Source: Opitutia bacterium Tous-C4FEB (lineage in GTDB: Bacteria > Verrucomicrobiota > Verrucomicrobiia > Opitutales > Opitutaceae). Taken from it: a stretch of 64,000 nucleotides of DNA. A program made the position numbers and the translations under genes. Each line of letters opens with the position of its first letter. The first letter of the stretch is position 1. The DNA is taken from positions 1-64,000 of the forward strand of contig NEVA01000001.1 of assembly GCA_002304445.1 (NCBI GenBank). The letters run 5' to 3'. This document shows positions 27,810 through 36,055 of this stretch, one piece after another. The notes beneath the pieces were generated by a model. It had not been told where the DNA came from, ran no database searches, and saw only the letters and a program-made list of their open reading frames with translations.

Positions 27810-28301
27810 TTACTTAGTGGGCGCAGCCGGAGCATCCCAGTTGCCGATGTCGTCTTCGTTGCCGTCGACTTTGTCCGGGCCCTTAGAATACAAGTCATAG
27901 CTCCCTTTATTTTTCGCGCCCGGGGACCGGTATTGATAAGGCTCACCCCAAGGATCAAGCGGGACCTTGTTGCCTTCGATGTAAGGGCCGCGCCAACGGT
28001 CGGCTTTATTGGCCGGGGCGGTGATGAGGGCTTGGATGCCGTCCGACGTGGACGGGTAATCGCCGACATGGATGCGATAGGTCGTGAGCGAGGTCTTCAT
28101 GCTTTCGCGGACGAAGAGCGAGGCCGTCGTAGTCTGGGCGCCGCCGAAAATCTTATCGACGTTGCTGATCGCGAGGCCGGCGAGCAGGCCGATGATCGCG
28201 AGCACAACGAGGATTTCCAAGAGCGTGAAGGCGCGGCGGCTCTTCGACGCCCGGATCAGGGGGTTGGTTTGGAAAGGGACGGAACGGAAGGTCGAGGGCA
28301 T
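27810..28301 (-). CDS. gspG: GspG-like major pseudopilin
   Basis: About 163 residues from ATG 28301 (MPSTFRSVPF). A leader of about 24 residues precedes AFTLLEILVVLAIIGLLAGLAISNV with the mature Glu5. The C-terminal domain carries the GspG hallmarks: YPSTSDGIQALI, WRGPYI, LDPWGEPYQYRSPG and a calcium-site tail (SKGPDKVDGNEDDIGNW). GspG polymerises into the type II secretion shaft. It heads the tight GHIJK run. A longer frame to 28406 has no better start. Confidence 0.92.
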   Translation of the reverse strand: MPSTFRSVPFQTNPLIRASKSRRAFTLLEILVVLAIIGLLAGLAISNVDKIFGGAQTTTASLFVRESMKTSLTTYRIHVGDYPSTSDGIQALITAPANKADRWRGPYIEGNKVPLDPWGEPYQYRSPGAKNKGSYDLYSKGPDKVDGNEDDIGNWDAPAAPTK

Positions 28302-28421
28302 ATTCGAGCTGAAGTTGGAGATTCGCTGACGGTTGTCGAGACGCCGACGGACGCTCAAGGTTGCAATAAAATGCGACGCGGCCGAGTCGATCGGACAATC
28401 GACCACCGGTCGGTGCTAAAG

Positions 28422-29012
28422 CTAAAGCAACGGCTCACCGCCGGGGGGTGGCGGAGGCGTCAAGCGGGCGTCGTCGGTCGTGCCGAATTTCTTATCGGGG
28501 CCGGCGGAGCGGACCTCCATGCGGTCTCCGGCGAGTGCGTGAAAAAGGAAGGGCGTGCCCCAACGGTCAACGAGCTCGCCCGCGGCGTTGATCGCCGGAT
28601 GGGTGCGCGGAATCAGGCGAAGACCGAGGGAGTTGTCGCCGGTGAGCGCGGCCGTGATCTCGGCGTTTTCACCCCAAGGGTTGCCGGCATTGGGGAAATT
28701 GAGGCGCCAGTCGCTCAGCAAGTCGTTTAAGAGCGTGAGGTCGCGAGTAATGGTGCCGCCGGGAGCATTGAGCGCGGCGGCGACAGAAATGGTGGGAGAC
28801 GAATCAACAAAAAGGGGCCGATCGTTCGTGCCCGCAAAAGGAACGGGAGCAACAGGGAGCGACGGCGCAGCAGGCGCAGCAGGCGCAGCGGGAGCGGCGG
28901 GTGAAGGAGCCGCCGGGGAGGAATCGGCCGGGCGGCGCGGGAGCAACGACCAAACAAGGGCTCCGCCAAGCAGGGCCAAGCCGAGGACGAGCAGAAGGCG
29001 GCGGAAAGACAT
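28422..29012 (-). CDS. Membrane-anchored orphan protein with a GspG-like C-terminus
   Basis: A 196-residue protein with an N-terminal hydrophobic anchor (LLLVLGLALLGGALVWSLL), a low-complexity Ala/Pro linker made by repeated nine-base units (about residues 30-52) and a globular end. The end, LVDRWGTPFLFHALAGDR then SAGPDKKFGTTDDA, mirrors the GspG pattern LDPWGEPYQYR...SKGPDK.DGNEDD just downstream, but the pilin motif FTLLE is absent. It is thus a GspG-related domain on a different anchor. Function unknown; place at the head of the pseudopilin run suggests a partner of the shaft. Confidence 0.7.
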   Translation of the reverse strand: MSFRRLLLVLGLALLGGALVWSLLPRRPADSSPAAPSPAAPAAPAAPAAPSLPVAPVPFAGTNDRPLFVDSSPTISVAAALNAPGGTITRDLTLLNDLLSDWRLNFPNAGNPWGENAEITAALTGDNSLGLRLIPRTHPAINAAGELVDRWGTPFLFHALAGDRMEVRSAGPDKKFGTTDDARLTPPPPPGGEPLL

Positions 29013-29053
29013 TCCGAAAGGCAGATCGATCAGGAATCAAAGGCGAGACGGCT

Positions 29054-29117
29054 GGTCGCCTGTGGGAGCGACCACCTCTCTGTGCGCGAGGAGGGCGGGT
29101 CGGAGACCCTGCCCTAC
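29054..29117. repeat. Two hairpins of the GTAGGGC family
   Basis: GGTCGC (29054-29059) pairs with GCGACC (29068-29073), and GGGC-GGGTC (29093-29101) pairs with GACCC-t-GCCC (29105-29114), then TAC. It fills the gap between the DUF1501 stop and the orphan GspG-like gene. Confidence 0.65.
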
Positions 29118-29121
29118 TTAT

Positions 29122-30630
29122 TTAGAGGAAAGCCGGGAGAGCGCGGGAATCGGTGAAGCGGCGGATGTTGGGCAAGACCGTCGAAAGATTGGTCGGGCTG
29201 ACGCCGAACCAGGTCGCCAACGTCGCGCTGTATTCATCGACGCTGGTGGTCGGAATCCAGTTGCCGCGGGAACCCGAGTCATCGGGGCCGCTGCGGGTGA
29301 GGTTGGGCATGCGGCCGTAGATGTCGCCGCCTTTGACCGCGCCGCCGACGATGAAGTGGTGCGAGCCCCAGCCATGGTCGGAGCCGTCGCCGTTGGTGTT
29401 AAACGTGCGGCCGAAGTCCGAGGCCGTGAACGTCGTGACTTGTTCCGCGGCGCCCAGTTCGACGGTGGCGTTGTAAAAGGACGAGAGGCTACGGGAAATG
29501 TCGGCGAAGATGTTCGCGTGGGCTCCGGTCGCGGTGTTGCCGGCGTTGACTTGAGCATCATGGAGGTCGAAGCCGCCGATGCGGGCAAAGAAGACCTGGC
29601 GCTTGAGCCCGAGCGTGGGTGCGGCGGCGATGAGGCGGGCGATGGTGCGGAGCTGTTGGCCGAGGCTGGTCGTGGGGAACGCGGTGGTGAAGGGCACCGC
29701 TCCGGCAAAGATGCTGGCCACAAGGGCGCTGTCGGAGATGGCGTTGGAAGTGAGTCCGGCAAACGCGGTTTCGAAAAGGTTTTGGTTTTGCGCGGCGAGC
29801 AGATCGTTTTGGGCCTTCGTGCGGATGTTCTGGAAACCGGTGCCGACCGGGGAAGCGGAACCGGAGACCCTGATGGCGCCCGTGGGGCTGACGGCGTACT
29901 GGGCGACCTTCGGGCTCGAGCCGACTTGGAACGCGTTTTGGCCGTTCAAGGTGATCGACATCGAGATCGAGTTGTTCGAGTTCATCGCGTCGGTGAGGTC
30001 GGCCATCCGGCCGCCCCAGCCGGAGGTGAACGCCCGGTCGGGAATGCTGCTCTGCCATTCGACCTGTTGGTCGTTGTGCGAAAAGAGCTGGAGCGGAAGC
30101 GGCACGGAGCGGGCCATGTATTGGGCCTTGGTCGTGGGCACGGCGAGGGTACCGACGTTGGCGAGAAGGGCCATCTTGCCCGAATCGAAGAGGGACTTGA
30201 GGCCTGTCGTGTTCGTGCCGGCGAGGTCGAAGTTGAGTGCAGGGTGCAGGGCCCAAGCGCGGCCGTCGGAGGTCTTGGGGTTGAGGCCGAGCAGGGAGCT
30301 GCGCGGCAGGGCGAGCGCGCCACGGCCCCCGGAGATCGAGGCGTAACCGGTGGCGGCGGCGGCGGAACCGTAGCCGGCGTCGTCGTTGGGGATCAGGAGA
30401 TTGTTGGCGTCGTTACCGCCGGCGAAGAAGAGGCAGACGAGGGCTTTGTAGTCGGAGGGCAGCGCGCCGGCGGCGGTAGGGACGACCGGGCCTTGGTCAG
30501 GGCTGGCGAGCGCGCCCGTCAGCCGGAGCTGCGCGAGCGTGGACAACATACCTGTAGCACCGACGGCAGCGCAGCAGGAACCGATGAACTGGCGGCGGGC
30601 AGGATCGAACGAAGGATTTTTTGGATTCAT
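29122..30630 (-). CDS. DUF1501 protein with Tat-like signal
   Basis: A 502-residue exported protein. The start, FDPARRQFIGSCCAAVGATG, has a twin-arginine pattern (RRQFIG) followed by a hydrophobic region. The body matches DUF1501, of the alkaline-phosphatase-like fold: LVCLFFAGGNDANNLLIP near residue 65, LFSHNDQQVEWQS, FFARIGGFDLHDAQ, and TFTASDFGRTFNTNGDGSDHGWGSHH near 400 with clustered His/Asp that could bind metal. Members always travel with DUF1800, as here (32 bases apart). Biochemical role unknown. It lies directly upstream of the pseudopilin run. Confidence 0.9.
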   Translation of the reverse strand: MNPKNPSFDPARRQFIGSCCAAVGATGMLSTLAQLRLTGALASPDQGPVVPTAAGALPSDYKALVCLFFAGGNDANNLLIPNDDAGYGSAAAATGYASISGGRGALALPRSSLLGLNPKTSDGRAWALHPALNFDLAGTNTTGLKSLFDSGKMALLANVGTLAVPTTKAQYMARSVPLPLQLFSHNDQQVEWQSSIPDRAFTSGWGGRMADLTDAMNSNNSISMSITLNGQNAFQVGSSPKVAQYAVSPTGAIRVSGSASPVGTGFQNIRTKAQNDLLAAQNQNLFETAFAGLTSNAISDSALVASIFAGAVPFTTAFPTTSLGQQLRTIARLIAAAPTLGLKRQVFFARIGGFDLHDAQVNAGNTATGAHANIFADISRSLSSFYNATVELGAAEQVTTFTASDFGRTFNTNGDGSDHGWGSHHFIVGGAVKGGDIYGRMPNLTRSGPDDSGSRGNWIPTTSVDEYSATLATWFGVSPTNLSTVLPNIRRFTDSRALPAFL

Positions 30631-30662
30631 GGGAGCGGTGGCTTTTCGGCGGGGAGCGCGGA

Positions 30663-33600
30663 TTATTTTTGAATCGAACCCTCGGGGGAGGTGACCACGA
30701 GGTAGAGAGCAGAACGCACGCGCTCAAGGTCGGACGTGCTGGCGGGCATTCGGGTAAGAGCTGAAACAATGAGCTCGGTATCCGACCGGGCCATCGTGCC
30801 ACCGGCCAAAACCAAATTGGCGTAATCGACGAGTTGTTGCGGCGACCGAGCCAAGGGCAACAGGTCGGTCAACGTCAGGCCGACGTTCGTAGCGTTGCGA
30901 GTCGCGTAAAGCATGTTGTAAAGATAGTTGGGGATGGTGATCGCCGTCGTATCCGTAAAAATCTGAAATTCGGGAGCGAAAAGACCGGCGGCGGCCAACA
31001 CGCCAGGATGCACGTATTCAGGCTCGAAAAAGTTGAACACCGTCGGGGCCCGCAGGGCCGCTTGGGCCAGCCCGCTTCCCTCTGGATTTGAGTAGGCCCC
31101 CAAGTAACGACCGCCATCGGAAGCTCCATTGAAGGCGCGGAGGAGAGCCGTGGCGCGGAGCAGCGGCTCCTTCGATTTGCCAAATCCGACCGAGTTCAAG
31201 AAGGCCGGCGAACGGGCTTCATAATCGGTCAGGATCGCCCGCACAACCGCGCCGAGATCGCCGCGCACGCCCGCTCCGTTATTTGCGAAGGCGGAGGCAA
31301 CACGGTACACGTAACCCGGGCTGGGATTGCTCGTGACCAGACGCTGGATGAGCTGACGGGAGATAAACGGCGGCGTGTTGGGGTGATTGAAGAGCGTGTC
31401 CAGCGTGTCCTTGAGGTCCTTAATGCCGCCTTGGTTAGCGGGGAGAACTTTGCCGGTGACGATCGTTTTTGCCGTGTCGTCGTGGAACGTAGGAAAGAGC
31501 ACCATCGGGTTGAGATAGCTCTCACTGCCGGGGCCGGTGCCACGGAAGTTGGGCGTGGCCACACTTTGGAAAAAGCCCCAACCCGTGAAGACCTTGGCGG
31601 TCTGGACAATCATGTCCTGCGTGTAGGTGGGAATCGGCTGGCCGTTGACGTCGAGTTTGAGGGTGCCGTCGGGCTGGAGTTCGTTGCGACCGATGGTGAA
31701 CAGCTGCATCACTTCGCGCGCGTAATTTTCGTCGGCTTGGGTGAGTTGGACACCTTGGTTGTTGAACGTGGCTTTGGCGTTCCGCAGCGAGCTGAGGTAG
31801 ATACCCATGTTGGGACTCAGCGTCACATTCTCGAGGAGCTGGCGGAAATTACCAAAGGCACCACGTACCAGCAGATCGTAATATTGAGCGTGGCCGTCCT
31901 GCCAAGCGTTGATCGTGCTGTTGGTATCGGACGTGACAAGAATCTGGCTCAGGGCAAAGGCGACGCGCTGGCGGAGTTGGTCAGGGGCGTTTACCGCCAG
32001 CTTCCACCAAGCGTTCTGCCGATGAACCCCGCCGATGCGGGTATTCAATACAGGGGGCATTGCATTGGCGTTACCGCCGGCCCCGCCGGCATTGTTGAGC
32101 GCAAAATCGGTATTGGCCGCGGCGAGATGCAACGAGGCCGGCAAGGCCATCTGTTCGTTCAACCAAGCGGTGTAGCCCTTAACGGTAAGGGCGTAGATCT
32201 CATCGTTTTTCGGGCCAAACGTCGCTTGGGCCAAGAAACGCGAAGCATCTTGCGCGGTGATCCGAGCCAGATCGACCGCCGGAGGAGGCGGCGGGGAGTT
32301 GAAGACGGACGACCCGGTGTTGCGCACGAAACTACCGGCGAGTTCGCCTGTGGGATTGCTGGCCGAATCAATCGTGATCGTGATACGGCCGGCTTTGAGC
32401 GCCGCAACGAGGTCTGAGGAGCTGTAGCCGAGGGTGGGCGCGAAGTCCCAGAACGCGTTACTGACCTGACCTTGAGGCAATTTGAGGAGGTAGTTTCCGT
32501 CGATGTAAAGGTACCCAAGTACCTGCGGCGAACTCAAATTTGAGAACGAAACGTTGATGTAGGCGGACTTTTCGTCCGGCGCCAAAAGGATGGTGCCAGT
32601 GCCGTTGGCCGTGGAACCCATGACCGTGGAAGGCGTGCGGAGATTGGAAACGTAGAGCGCTCCGGAATTATAGAAAAAAGAAACACTCGCCGACTCGGCA
32701 GCCGCCACGCCGTAGGTCCGGTTAGCGATCAGCGTGAGGGTGGCCGTGCGGTTGTTGAGATTGCCGGAATTAACCCGCGGCGTAAGCGTGACGGTCGCCG
32801 TGGATGCTCCCGCTGCAAACGACGCCACGCCGCTCACGGGCGCGTAATCGACCCCGGATTGGGCCGTTCCGCCGATGGTGTAGGCGACGTTGATCGCCGA
32901 AGCGAGATTACCGACGCGGTTGAGCGTGAAGACCGCAGGAGTGGTTCCCCGCGAATCAACACTCACGACGGATGCCGCCACGCTGACCGTCGACAAAACC
33001 TCGGATGTGAGGTCGTAGACCTCGATCAAGGCCACGCCCCCGGTGCCACCGACGCCGGACGCCTGGATGGTATAGCCGCCCGGAGGGAGGTCGACGAGAA
33101 CTGCCGAGTCTCGGGCCCCAGGAGCGAAGGGAAACGCGCCGTTCTGCGCAAACGCCGCCGAAAGTGCGGCAGTGTTGGCGGCGCCGTCCGAGTCCCAGTT
33201 ATCATTACCCGCTCCGGCCACGATCCGGCCGGAGGAGTTTAGAATCGAAAAGACGGGATCGCTCAGAAATCCGGTGAAACCGAGCCCGTTTAGGGACGGT
33301 CCCGCCACCCGCACCATCAGTCGTCGCGATCCGCCGCCGGGAGCGATATTCACGCCGGCGATCAGAATCCCGTTGCCCGGCGATACCAGAGCACGCGTCG
33401 AGATGTTGAGTAGCCGGGCGGAGCCGGTGAGATCATAAACTTCGAGCAGGCCGATTCCGGACGTGTTGCCGACGCCGCTGACCGAAGCGGTGTAGGTGCC
33501 AGGGGCCAGGGTCGCGATGAGGGCCGAGTCGTTGTTGGCACTGTTGCCGAATGAAAACGCGCCGGCTGAAGCGGTGGCGGCGGCCAGCGCAGCTTGATTG

Positions 33601-33914
33601 TTGTCGCTGCTGTTCCAATTGTCGTTCTCGAGCACGAGTTGCCCGCTGTTGTTGAAGACGCGCAAGATCGGATTCGTCAAAACCCCCGTGAGCCCAAACG
33701 GCGCTTGGCTCAAGCGCTGCCCAACGGCACGGATCAGAATCCGCTTCGGCGCGCCGTCGGTCACGATGAAGCCGGTGATCATGACGTTGTTGCCGGTGCC
33801 TACTTGGCCGCGGGTGGCGAGGCTCGTGACGCGTTGATCATACTGAGCCGCGCGGGCGGTCGGAAACGCGGAGAACAGAGCGACCAAGGAGATGAACAGG
33901 CGCGAAGTTTTCAT
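30663..33914 (-). CDS. Large secreted DUF1800 protein with beta-domain repeats, Calx-beta and CHRD domains
   Basis: About 1083 residues from ATG 33914, with a Sec signal (MKTSRLFISLVALFSAFPTARA). In order: two copies of a roughly 125-residue beta domain ending GLLEVYDLTG and GVALIEVYDLTS (residues 25-280); a Calx-beta-like region (AINVAYTIGGTAQSGVDYAPVSG); a CHRD-like domain (about 400-520); then DUF1800 from about 540 (ARFLAQATFGP, LRQRVAFALSQILV, YAREVMQLFTIG, HPNTPPFISRQLIQRL). DUF1800/DUF1501 pairs are widespread in Verrucomicrobiota and Planctomycetota with no known function. The N-terminal domains suggest surface exposure. First gene of the presumed operon. Confidence 0.9.
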   Translation of the reverse strand: MKTSRLFISLVALFSAFPTARAAQYDQRVTSLATRGQVGTGNNVMITGFIVTDGAPKRILIRAVGQRLSQAPFGLTGVLTNPILRVFNNSGQLVLENDNWNSSDNNQAALAAATASAGAFSFGNSANNDSALIATLAPGTYTASVSGVGNTSGIGLLEVYDLTGSARLLNISTRALVSPGNGILIAGVNIAPGGGSRRLMVRVAGPSLNGLGFTGFLSDPVFSILNSSGRIVAGAGNDNWDSDGAANTAALSAAFAQNGAFPFAPGARDSAVLVDLPPGGYTIQASGVGGTGGVALIEVYDLTSEVLSTVSVAASVVSVDSRGTTPAVFTLNRVGNLASAINVAYTIGGTAQSGVDYAPVSGVASFAAGASTATVTLTPRVNSGNLNNRTATLTLIANRTYGVAAAESASVSFFYNSGALYVSNLRTPSTVMGSTANGTGTILLAPDEKSAYINVSFSNLSSPQVLGYLYIDGNYLLKLPQGQVSNAFWDFAPTLGYSSSDLVAALKAGRITITIDSASNPTGELAGSFVRNTGSSVFNSPPPPPAVDLARITAQDASRFLAQATFGPKNDEIYALTVKGYTAWLNEQMALPASLHLAAANTDFALNNAGGAGGNANAMPPVLNTRIGGVHRQNAWWKLAVNAPDQLRQRVAFALSQILVTSDTNSTINAWQDGHAQYYDLLVRGAFGNFRQLLENVTLSPNMGIYLSSLRNAKATFNNQGVQLTQADENYAREVMQLFTIGRNELQPDGTLKLDVNGQPIPTYTQDMIVQTAKVFTGWGFFQSVATPNFRGTGPGSESYLNPMVLFPTFHDDTAKTIVTGKVLPANQGGIKDLKDTLDTLFNHPNTPPFISRQLIQRLVTSNPSPGYVYRVASAFANNGAGVRGDLGAVVRAILTDYEARSPAFLNSVGFGKSKEPLLRATALLRAFNGASDGGRYLGAYSNPEGSGLAQAALRAPTVFNFFEPEYVHPGVLAAAGLFAPEFQIFTDTTAITIPNYLYNMLYATRNATNVGLTLTDLLPLARSPQQLVDYANLVLAGGTMARSDTELIVSALTRMPASTSDLERVRSALYLVVTSPEGSIQK

Positions 33915-34086
33915 AGGGAATCGGGCTAAAGCGGTTGTGGGGAGTGCCGAAGGGGTTCGGAGTCGGCCGGACAACAAGTTGTTGACGGGAAGGTGTATAG
34001 TCGGCGCCCAAAAGTCGAGCCGCCGATTGCAAAAAATAAGCAAATTTTTGATGACCAGCATTTAAACATCCACCGCAAGCGTAGCC

Positions 34087-34866
34087 TCAACGTCCGCACC
34101 AACCGCCATCCACCGTCATAACGTGGCCACTCATGTAGTCGCTTGCGGGCGAAGCCAAAAAGACAATCGCCCCCTCCAGATCACTTGGCTCGCCCCAGCG
34201 GCCCGCCGGAATTCGACCCAGAATCTCTTGGGAACGCACGGCATCGGCCTGGAGCGCAGCGGTGTTGTCGGTGCGCATATAGCCGGGCGCGATGGCGTTT
34301 ACCGTGACGCCCTGCTTGGACCATTCGTTCGACAGCGCTTTGGTGAGCTGACCGACCGCGCCTTTGCTCGCAGCATAGCCCGGCACCGTGATGCCGCCGA
34401 AGAACGTGAGCAGCGATGCGATGTTGATGATCTTGCCGGAGCCGCGACCGATCATGTGCCGACCCGCGGCTCGGCAGGCGGTGAACACTCCGTTAAGATT
34501 AACGTCGATGACCTCATCCCAATCGGCATCCGTGTGATCGACGGCCGGCGCGCGCTTAATGATGCCGGCGTTATTGACGAGGATATCAAGCTGCCCCTGC
34601 CAAGCCACGGCTTCATCGATGAGCCGCTGGACGGCGGCCCGGTCGCCCAGATCGGCCGCACTCGCGTGAGCGCGGACGCCGAGGTTGAGCGCGGCTATCT
34701 CGGCAACAACGGGAGCTAGTTTCGCCGCATCACGGCCATTAATGATCACGTCCGCCCCGGCGCGCGCGAGGGCGAGAGCCATGGCTTTGCCGAGGCCTCG
34801 GGAAGAGCCGGTGACGAGGGCGACCTTCCCGGCGAGGCCGAATTTTTGCTGGAGAAACGAGTTCAT
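34087..34866 (-). CDS. kduD: Short-chain dehydrogenase, 2-deoxy-D-gluconate 3-dehydrogenase type (KduD)
   Basis: About 259 residues from ATG 34866. A Rossmann-fold NAD(P) enzyme: TGSSRGLGKA binds the dinucleotide, NNAG near residue 88, and the catalytic Ser and Tyr-x-x-x-Lys (PGYAASK) near 140-160. In pectin and alginate breakdown KduD reduces or oxidises 2,5-diketo-3-deoxygluconate/KDG. The gene next upstream on the same strand is kduI, 15 bases away, which makes KduD more likely than gluconate 5-dehydrogenase. The stop codon is at 34087-34089. Confidence 0.88.
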   Translation of the reverse strand: MNSFLQQKFGLAGKVALVTGSSRGLGKAMALALARAGADVIINGRDAAKLAPVVAEIAALNLGVRAHASAADLGDRAAVQRLIDEAVAWQGQLDILVNNAGIIKRAPAVDHTDADWDEVIDVNLNGVFTACRAAGRHMIGRGSGKIINIASLLTFFGGITVPGYAASKGAVGQLTKALSNEWSKQGVTVNAIAPGYMRTDNTAALQADAVRSQEILGRIPAGRWGEPSDLEGAIVFLASPASDYMSGHVMTVDGGWCGR

Positions 34867-34881
34867 GGACGCAGCGGGCAA

Positions 34882-35709
34882 TTACTTCAACGTCGCGATC
34901 GGCGCAGGGTCCATGTCGGAGAAATTTTGGTTGTCGCCGCCCATCGCCCACACGAAACGATAGGCCCCGGTGCCGACGCCGCAGTGGATCGACCAAGCGG
35001 GCGACAAGACCACCTCGCGATCGCGGACGACGAGGTGCCTCGTGGCCTGCGGCTCGCCCATAAAGTGCATCGCGATGTTTTCGCCGAGGTCGAAGTAAAG
35101 ATAGATCTCGGTGCGGCGACTGTGGGTGTGCGGCGGCATCGTGTTCCAGATGTTGCCCGGTTCAAACTCGGTGAAGCCCAAGACGAGTTGGCAGCTTTTG
35201 ATTCCCTCCGGGTGGATGTATTTCAAAATCGTGCGGCGGTTGGCCTTGGTGGCGTCGCCGATCGGAGCCGCCGAGGCATCGGCCCGCCGCGCGACGGTGG
35301 TCGGATATTTGGCGTGGGCGGGGGTGCTGACAAAGTAGAACTGGGCTTGGCCAGCCGGGCCGTTTTCAAAGACGACGTCTTTTTCGCCGAGTCCGATGTA
35401 AAGACAGTCGAGCGTGGACAAAGTGTGGGCAATGCCGCCGACGCGCACCACGCCGGCACCGGAGCCGACGTTGAGAATTCCGATTTCGCGGCGCTCCAGG
35501 AAAAACGACGTGCCGAGTTCTTTGTCGGTCGGCAGACCGAGCGGCGCCCCGGTAGGGACGGCGGCGCCGCAAATCATGCGGTCAAGATCGGTGTAGTGCG
35601 CGATGACTTCGCCGGGCCGGAAGAGGCCACCGATGAGGAATGTTTCGCGCAGCTGCTCGGTGGAGAGCGTGTTGGTCGCGGCCGGTGTGGGGAAATAATG
35701 GAGTTTCAT
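34882..35709 (-). CDS. kduI: 5-dehydro-4-deoxy-D-glucuronate isomerase (KduI)
   Basis: A 275-residue cupin-type zinc isomerase that converts the unsaturated uronate product of pectin (or hyaluronate) lyases to 2,5-diketo-3-deoxygluconate, the KduD substrate. The metal ligands are in PPHTHSRRTEIYLYF and a later His (MHFMGEPQATRH). Other conserved stretches: ERREIGILNVG and LYIGLGEKDVVF. It is followed by kduD and preceded, 347 bases away, by a pectinesterase gene, so it belongs to a pectin-use block. Length is typical for the family (about 278). Confidence 0.94.
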   Translation of the reverse strand: MKLHYFPTPAATNTLSTEQLRETFLIGGLFRPGEVIAHYTDLDRMICGAAVPTGAPLGLPTDKELGTSFFLERREIGILNVGSGAGVVRVGGIAHTLSTLDCLYIGLGEKDVVFENGPAGQAQFYFVSTPAHAKYPTTVARRADASAAPIGDATKANRRTILKYIHPEGIKSCQLVLGFTEFEPGNIWNTMPPHTHSRRTEIYLYFDLGENIAMHFMGEPQATRHLVVRDREVVLSPAWSIHCGVGTGAYRFVWAMGGDNQNFSDMDPAPIATLK

Positions 35710-35727
35710 CAGGAATGGGTCGGAAAA

Positions 35728-35958
35728 TTAAAGCGGCGAAAGCCAAATGCGGCGAACTTCAAATGGGAGTTTCCCTAACTGGAATCCGACGGCACCGACC
35801 GCCGGTTTGATGTCGCCGAGATGGCGATGCCAACCGGCCGTTTCGCGGCCGCTCAGCCGCGAAACGGTTCCGGAAGGCGGCTCATCGGTAGCGGCGGCAG
35901 CGCGCGTGAGTAGTCCGGAAACAAGGCTCGGGGCCAGAGCAAGCAGTCGGAGTTTCAT
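35728..35958 (-). pseudogene. Small secreted ORF, probably an internally deleted DUF1080-like gene
   Basis: From ATG 35958 the frame gives 76 residues: a signal-like start (MKLRLLALAPSLVSGLLTRAAA) then an end GAVGFQLGKLPFEVRRIWLSPL. That ending resembles the last strand of DUF1080-type jelly-roll proteins, yet no domain body lies between. A 12-bp perfect hairpin sits inside it. It could be a real small exported protein, but an internal deletion is the simpler reading. Confidence 0.35.
35838..35867. repeat. Perfect 12-bp inverted repeat
   Basis: CCGTTTCGCGGC, six bases (CGCTCA), GCCGCGAAACGG. It lies within the small ORF between kduI and the pectinesterase gene. It could be a binding site for a regulator of the pectin genes or a deletion junction. 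Confidence 0.7.
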
Positions 35959-36055
35959 CACGACGGAGAAGCCTCGAGCGTGATCCCCGAGGCAACCCGA
36001 ACTGCATGGCCGCAAAATGCCGCTCGGGCCGCCGCCGTGACTAAAAGGGCCGAGG

